From NCBI RefSeq assembly GCF_001653235.2, contig NC_035793.1, forward strand, positions 3,534,001 through 3,598,000: a stretch of DNA of 64,000 nt, written 5' to 3'. The position numbers were made by a program, and so were the translations under genes. Position 1 is the stretch's first letter, and every line of letters begins with the position of its first letter. Shown piece by piece: positions 59,801 to 64,000 of this stretch. Below the pieces are notes generated by a model, which was given only the letters and a program-made list of their open reading frames with translations, did no database searches and had not been told where the DNA came from. Source of the stretch: Pochonia chlamydosporia 170. Lineage: Eukaryota > Ascomycota > Sordariomycetes > Hypocreales > Clavicipitaceae.

Positions 59801-60415
59801 ATCTCGGCCCACTTTAAGACCACCTTTGAAAGAGTCAAGAATCTCGGTGAAGGCATGGAACTCGATACCAATGATTTGCGCGACGCTCTCGAACCGCTCG
59901 AGTCACAACTCTGCCAACCGCTCATCAACCTGCGCGAGGGAATCACATCCACCACACTGCAAGAGTACCAGCCCACGGGTGACACACCTCAAAAGGCTAC
60001 GTATCTCTATCCGACGAAGCTTCCTCGCACAGAACCTCACGACCTCATCATCTCCAAGATTGACGAGGAGCCATCTTCACTCTTGGCCGACGATACCGTC
60101 GACAAGGATGAGTCAACCATGTTGTTTTCGGACATGGGACACAAAAGCTCCCCCATCACGGCGAGACAGTCCCTCGGTCTGAACATGAGTCTCCGCGAGG
60201 TGAATCCCAATGTCACGTCCAATTTGACCACCGGTGTACTTGGCTTTGATCCCAGAGCCAGTACCATGAGCATGCCGCCTGAACATACGATGCCTAGTTT
60301 TAAGAAACCACTTCGGGGGCGGGGTCTCAAGAAACAGCCTGTTTTACCGGAGGGCAGGGAGAATATGCCCTTTGAGCAGAGTTTATCTAGGAGGAAGAGC
60401 CCGAGGTTGAATTAG
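56849..60415 (+). CDS. bimC: Kinesin-5 mitotic motor (BimC/Eg5/Cut7)
   Basis: Bipolar plus-end-directed kinesin that slides antiparallel microtubules to separate spindle poles. Three exons: 56849-57301, 57362-59068 and 59129-60415; 3447 nt, 1148 residues. The motor domain is N-terminal (about 75-440) with P-loop GQTGTGKT (164-171), switch I NDLSSRSH and switch II DLAGSE; the neck and long coiled-coil stalk follow. Near the C-terminus is the BimC box, TGDTPQKATYLYP, with the Cdk1-type site Thr1006-Pro. A basic tail ends KSPRLN. Introns are short and phase 0, with donors GTATGC and GTATAG. Normal in length and composition. Confidence 0.96.
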
Positions 60416-61416
60416 CCAGTCGTGTCTGTCTGTGTCTAAGCATGGTGTTTGGAGTTTTGGTTAGACGGGGTTATTCATTCGTTCTGGTGTGGGTTATGTA
60501 TGTATGTAAGGCACTTGATACCCGTTGGTGGCAATTCTATTCTACTTGTAGCTTGCGTTGTCAATGTTGATATAGACTCTTGGTGTGAATCGGTGTTGTC
60601 ATGCATATTGGCAGCGTGAAACACTGCAATATGAATGCAAATACATGCAATTACATTTCACAACATACTATCATTCACTATTAAATATGGCACATCAAGA
60701 TAAGTTCAAAATCTGTATTGAGGCCAATGCTAAGGGCGGCATCATCCAATCGCTACAGCCCAATCAATCCCAGGCCACTGCGCCGATAAGGCCAAAAATA
60801 AAAAACAGAACGCTCAGTCCATGTGCCGACATAAAAAGGCCGTTTAGGATTTCCGTTTCAACGTATAAAATACCCATGCAGTCGGATATCTTCCCGACTT
60901 TAAAAATGAACCATGTGTTCCCTTCGTGTGCTTAATGCTCCTGTTGTAAACTGTGCTGAATGCAGCCATAAGATGAGGATATGCTTAGTACAAAGGAGCC
61001 CGTGTAAAAGTAACCATTCGCCGTCTTGTCCAGAAATTTCCGTTCCATAACGCCGCGCAAAATAATAAAGACGAAATATGTTTCTTGGGTGTTTCCAAGA
61101 GGGCTAGTCGTGTTCTGTGGTCCTGACTGCCGTTGAGGGTACAGGGGATTGTGAGGAATATTCATTCCCAGTAGTTGAGTATCTCTGATGATGAGATTCG
61201 ATGCCTGGGAAAGGTGAGATTCGGTCATATGTATGCTGTTGACAAACTCGGCTTGTTCGGATAATATAGTAATGAGGCATACGCGGCTAAACCATGTCAA
61301 GGCGAAAATGTGTGATTTGTGAGTGAAAAGTGAAAGTCGGCTTTGGCAACAATGATTCCCAGATCCAGGTTCAGGTCCTGCGTTGCCGGGTCGGCTGTCT
61401 TCTTGATGGCTTTCTC
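60416..61416. other. Convergent intergenic region
   Basis: 1.0 kb between the convergent kinesin gene and the next minus-strand gene; holds both 3' flanks. No gene recognised; a minus-strand frame at 61456-60932 shows no recognisable protein. Confidence 0.55.
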
Positions 61417-62862
61417 CTAGCGTCTGCCCATCTTGAGCAGACGAGTCCGAAGCCACAACATGAAGGCGGTCCAGACGCCCATGGTCTTGTGCTTGGCCGT
61501 CTTTGTTCTCTTTGGCGACTTGAAGTGCACATCGTCGGCCCTAGATGGAGCTGTCTGTTCACCGTGAGTGCTGTCGTAGCCGTGAGACGAAAACTCGACC
61601 TTTTCCCGGTTGTCCTCGGTCATGGCTCCGTGCTTTCGCGATGAAGAGATGCGGATGTCGGTTCCGCTGGACATGGTGCTGCTCGATACGCTGCCGTGAC
61701 CTGCACTGCCCTTGCGTAGACGATTGTGCGATTTTTCCAGCTTGTGGGCTTCCTTGTTCTCGGCGCGTTCTCGCTTACGAAGTTGTTCCTTGGCATACTT
61801 TTCTTCCTTGGCGCGCTCCTTGGCCTCGAACTTGCGACGAGCCTCTCGAACCTGTTCCTGGTGCGTGGATGTGTCTACTTCGCTGCGGGAGCGAAGGCGA
61901 AAAGCACCCATGTCCAACGAGCTGCGCAGTGGCGACAGTGGTGCGGTGGAGGAGGGAGCTACAGATACATTGGAGGTGTGTATGGAAGACAAAGTCGTCC
62001 CTGCCGTGCCCAAGGGGGCGGTTGATGAGAGTGGTGAGTCGATGGCCAAGGAAGACAAAGCGCTGCTGTTGTTCAGCTCCGACCTGCTCTGATTCAGAGA
62101 CAAAGACGCCAGCGGGTGGATCGAGCCTGAATTTGTTCGAGTAGCAGGTATCCGTGTTGTCTGGTTTCCATCCGAAAGTGAACTGGTGCGTTGACTGGCC
62201 ATGGATGGCCGGCGATGGTTGGGATGTTGGTAGAATGCGGATTGGTACAGCGTCGGGCGAGGAGTGGTTGATGTAGAGTGAAAGGACGAGTATGGATCGA
62301 CGTCGTCGTCGTCCTCGGTGATGGTGGGAGAGTAACCAGTGGGCATGCCGTTGTCAAACGAGGCTCTCGAGTTGGCGTAGGACAGGGGGGGAGTTGAGGT
62401 GTGAGGCGTCTGCTGGAAGGGGTGAATGAATGAGCCACCGTTGCGGCCACTGGTGGTAGTTGCGATGGAGGACGTGTGTGAGTTGCCGCTTGTTGATCGG
62501 ACATGAGAATATTTTGAGCGCGATCCACCACCAACAGCACCACCACCATTCAGACCTGAGCCGGAGATGTCGGTTGCTGAGAATGAGAAGCTCACATCGC
62601 GGGTAGGCCGAGCACCATTGCCAGTTGGTGTTGAGTAATGGTAAGATCCATCGCTGTCGTATGTGCCAAAATCGGAGCCAGCGGCAAGGCCAGGTGATGG
62701 TTGGTCGTCCCAGCCGCGGTCGAGGTCGAGCGACGACTCCCGATCTGAGTGGTGAGAATGCAGCTTCTTGAGGATGGGCTTGACAACAGTGCGACTTCGC
62801 GACTTGGAGATTTTCCCGCCGGAATGGCCAAAAGTGCCCGAATGAACCTGCATCGAGGTCAT
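61417..62862 (-). CDS. Uncharacterised serine/threonine-rich protein with coiled-coil and basic C-terminus
   Basis: Single exon, 481 residues from ATG at 62862; the frame extends five codons further only to a TTG. I do not recognise the family. Residues 1-335 are low-complexity and mostly disordered (Ser, Thr, Gly, Pro), with an early basic block (KISKSRSRTVVKPILKKLHS). Residues about 336-390 are a charged helix (Arg/Lys/Glu, for example EAKERAKEEKYAKEQLRKRE) likely to form a coiled coil. The extreme C-terminus MGVWTAFMLWLRTRLLKMGRR is hydrophobic and basic and may be an amphipathic membrane-binding helix. Such an arrangement would suit a peripheral membrane or cortical protein, which is inference. 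Confidence 0.8.
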   Translation of the reverse strand: MTSMQVHSGTFGHSGGKISKSRSRTVVKPILKKLHSHHSDRESSLDLDRGWDDQPSPGLAAGSDFGTYDSDGSYHYSTPTGNGARPTRDVSFSFSATDISGSGLNGGGAVGGGSRSKYSHVRSTSGNSHTSSIATTTSGRNGGSFIHPFQQTPHTSTPPLSYANSRASFDNGMPTGYSPTITEDDDDVDPYSSFHSTSTTPRPTLYQSAFYQHPNHRRPSMASQRTSSLSDGNQTTRIPATRTNSGSIHPLASLSLNQSRSELNNSSALSSLAIDSPLSSTAPLGTAGTTLSSIHTSNVSVAPSSTAPLSPLRSSLDMGAFRLRSRSEVDTSTHQEQVREARRKFEAKERAKEEKYAKEQLRKRERAENKEAHKLEKSHNRLRKGSAGHGSVSSSTMSSGTDIRISSSRKHGAMTEDNREKVEFSSHGYDSTHGEQTAPSRADDVHFKSPKRTKTAKHKTMGVWTAFMLWLRTRLLKMGRR

Positions 62863-64000
62863 TGTGCCGGCGGGCAATCAAGAGGAGGCGGCGGATATGT
62901 GTTGCGGCTGTCAAGGGCAACGTAGCGAGGGGGCGGGTGCAATCAATTTAAAATGTTCTTGACCAGAGTGCGGCCTGCTCTGGTATGCGTTGTTGTCGTG
63001 GGCCGCCGCTGTGGTGGCCGTGGATGAATGTTGTTTTGGTATGTACGTGTCCGGGTCTTACACACTGCTACCAACTCGAACAACGCAGCCACTCACGCCA
63101 TTCTCACACTGATCAGTCTGCAGGTTTGTCGGCGTGTTATTCGGGGTGACACTGCGGCGTCGATGAACACAAGAAAAGCACCGGCTTCAGGGCGGGCAAA
63201 CAATCCAAGACGTGCGAGTACCCCCGAGGCAACACAATGAAGAGGATGAGGAGCTGACTTGGCCAGGAACAGAAACGGAACGGAAGGTGAAGTAAAATGA
63301 AGTGCACAAAACGGCGGGCAGACAGAGAGTAAGCAAAATGGCGAGATGAGGCACACGGTGGACGGGAAGTCCGGATGGACAGCAGACGAGGCACTAATAA
63401 GGAGGACTGGAACAAACAAAACGTCAACCCGGAAGCAGGCTCGAAGCACCCCGGACCGCTGAGACGCCACCAAGCTGCGCTCTGGGCTGTGATTGAGGAT
63501 CAATGAATGATTTGAGAGGGGCGGCTCGGACACTCGGACAGGGGGGGAGGGATTCGAATCGAAATGGAAGAAGAGCCAGACAGATTGGCTCTCTCTCACT
63601 GTCTCTCTGTCGTCCCTGATTGACTGACTGAACACACAATTTCAACGGGCCAAAGCAAACCCCGGCTGATTACGACAGGCGAGTGCGGCGAAGCGGTCTT
63701 GCGGGCTTCCGGTCTTGCGGTGTTGTGGTTGGCGGCTGGACAGATTGGATGGAAATCGTGAAATGGAGCCCGGTGGGCTGCCCAGCCCAAGATAGTAGCA
63801 GAGATGGATGGCCGGGTTCAGCCTCAAACAACTGTGAGGCGACAGCACGTGGGCGGCAGTGCCAATGCTGATGCTGACGCTGACGACGTCTGGGCTTTTC
63901 TTTGACTGCGAGAATCTCAGTCGTGCTCGTCTTTGACGCGTTTTCTTCGGACTGTGCAGTGCAGTGCAGTGCAGTTCGGTATTCTAATCCGAGTTACTCG
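62863..64000. promoter_or_regulatory. Upstream region of the serine-rich gene to the window end
   Basis: 1.1 kb, probably a long promoter and leader for the minus-strand gene ending at 61417. On the minus strand much of 63100-63650 is pyrimidine-rich. No gene recognised. Confidence 0.5.
63954..63975. repeat. GTGCA pentanucleotide repeat, 4 copies
   Basis: Four perfect GTGCA units plus GT at the right edge of the window. Confidence 0.85.

Noticed and set aside
63540..63565. GATTCGAATCC-like string resembling a tRNA B box on the minus strand
   Set aside because: Flanking bases cannot form the T-arm stem, and no A box or acceptor stem was found at the right distance.

Overview
This window is nuclear DNA of a filamentous ascomycete, most likely a Sordariomycete and probably Hypocreales. 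The order is inferred from protein style and gene architecture and was not tested by a search. The evidence is: short introns of about 50-85 bp with GTAAGT/GTATGT-like donors, CTAAC/CTGAC branch points and CAG/TAG acceptors; CT- and CA-rich leaders; and a typical Pezizomycotina gene set (Clr5-domain regulator, BimC kinesin, DHA-type MFS transporter, cytochrome P450, a fungal OTT_1508-like deaminase). I rebuilt exon structures by hand; in every multi-exon gene that ends inside the window the joined coding length is a multiple of three. I see no tRNA, rRNA, CRISPR array or intact mobile element.

Left arm (1-16.4 kb): a nucleic-acid-deaminase-like gene runs off the left edge on the minus strand. 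It is followed by a Rab5 GTPase (minus, five exons including 20- and 27-nt micro-exons), a SAC1 phosphoinositide phosphatase (plus), a very large uncharacterised protein with a C-terminal membrane anchor (minus), mitochondrial isoleucyl-tRNA synthetase (minus), and a small acidic nuclear-looking protein (plus) that shares a 298-bp intergenic promoter region with the synthetase gene.

Centre (16.4-31.1 kb): about 14.7 kb without any protein gene I can support. It holds homopolymer tracts, small repeats and at least one promoter/leader-like segment near 26.9-27.14 kb, followed by a proline-rich small ORF. This is the most unexplained part of the window.

Right arm (31.1-64 kb): densely packed housekeeping genes. 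In order: metaxin/SAM37-like mitochondrial import protein (+), GPI-transamidase subunit PIG-U/GAB1 (-), pescadillo NOP7 (+), an Rrn9-domain protein with an added C2H2 finger (+), a peroxisomal enoyl-CoA hydratase/isomerase-family enzyme ending AKL (-), a Clr5-domain regulator (+), mitochondrial D-lactate dehydrogenase (+), a PHAF1/UPF0183 protein (+), a cytochrome P450 (+), a 14-TM-type MFS transporter (+), kinesin-5/BimC (+) and an uncharacterised serine-rich protein (-).

Themes that recur are membrane identity (Rab5, SAC1, PHAF1), mitochondrial biogenesis (IleRS, SAM37, D-LDH) and ribosome production (NOP7, Rrn9). I see no sign that these are clustered for a joint function. The two genes with accessory character are the deaminase at the left edge and the P450/MFS pair at 49.9-56.0 kb.
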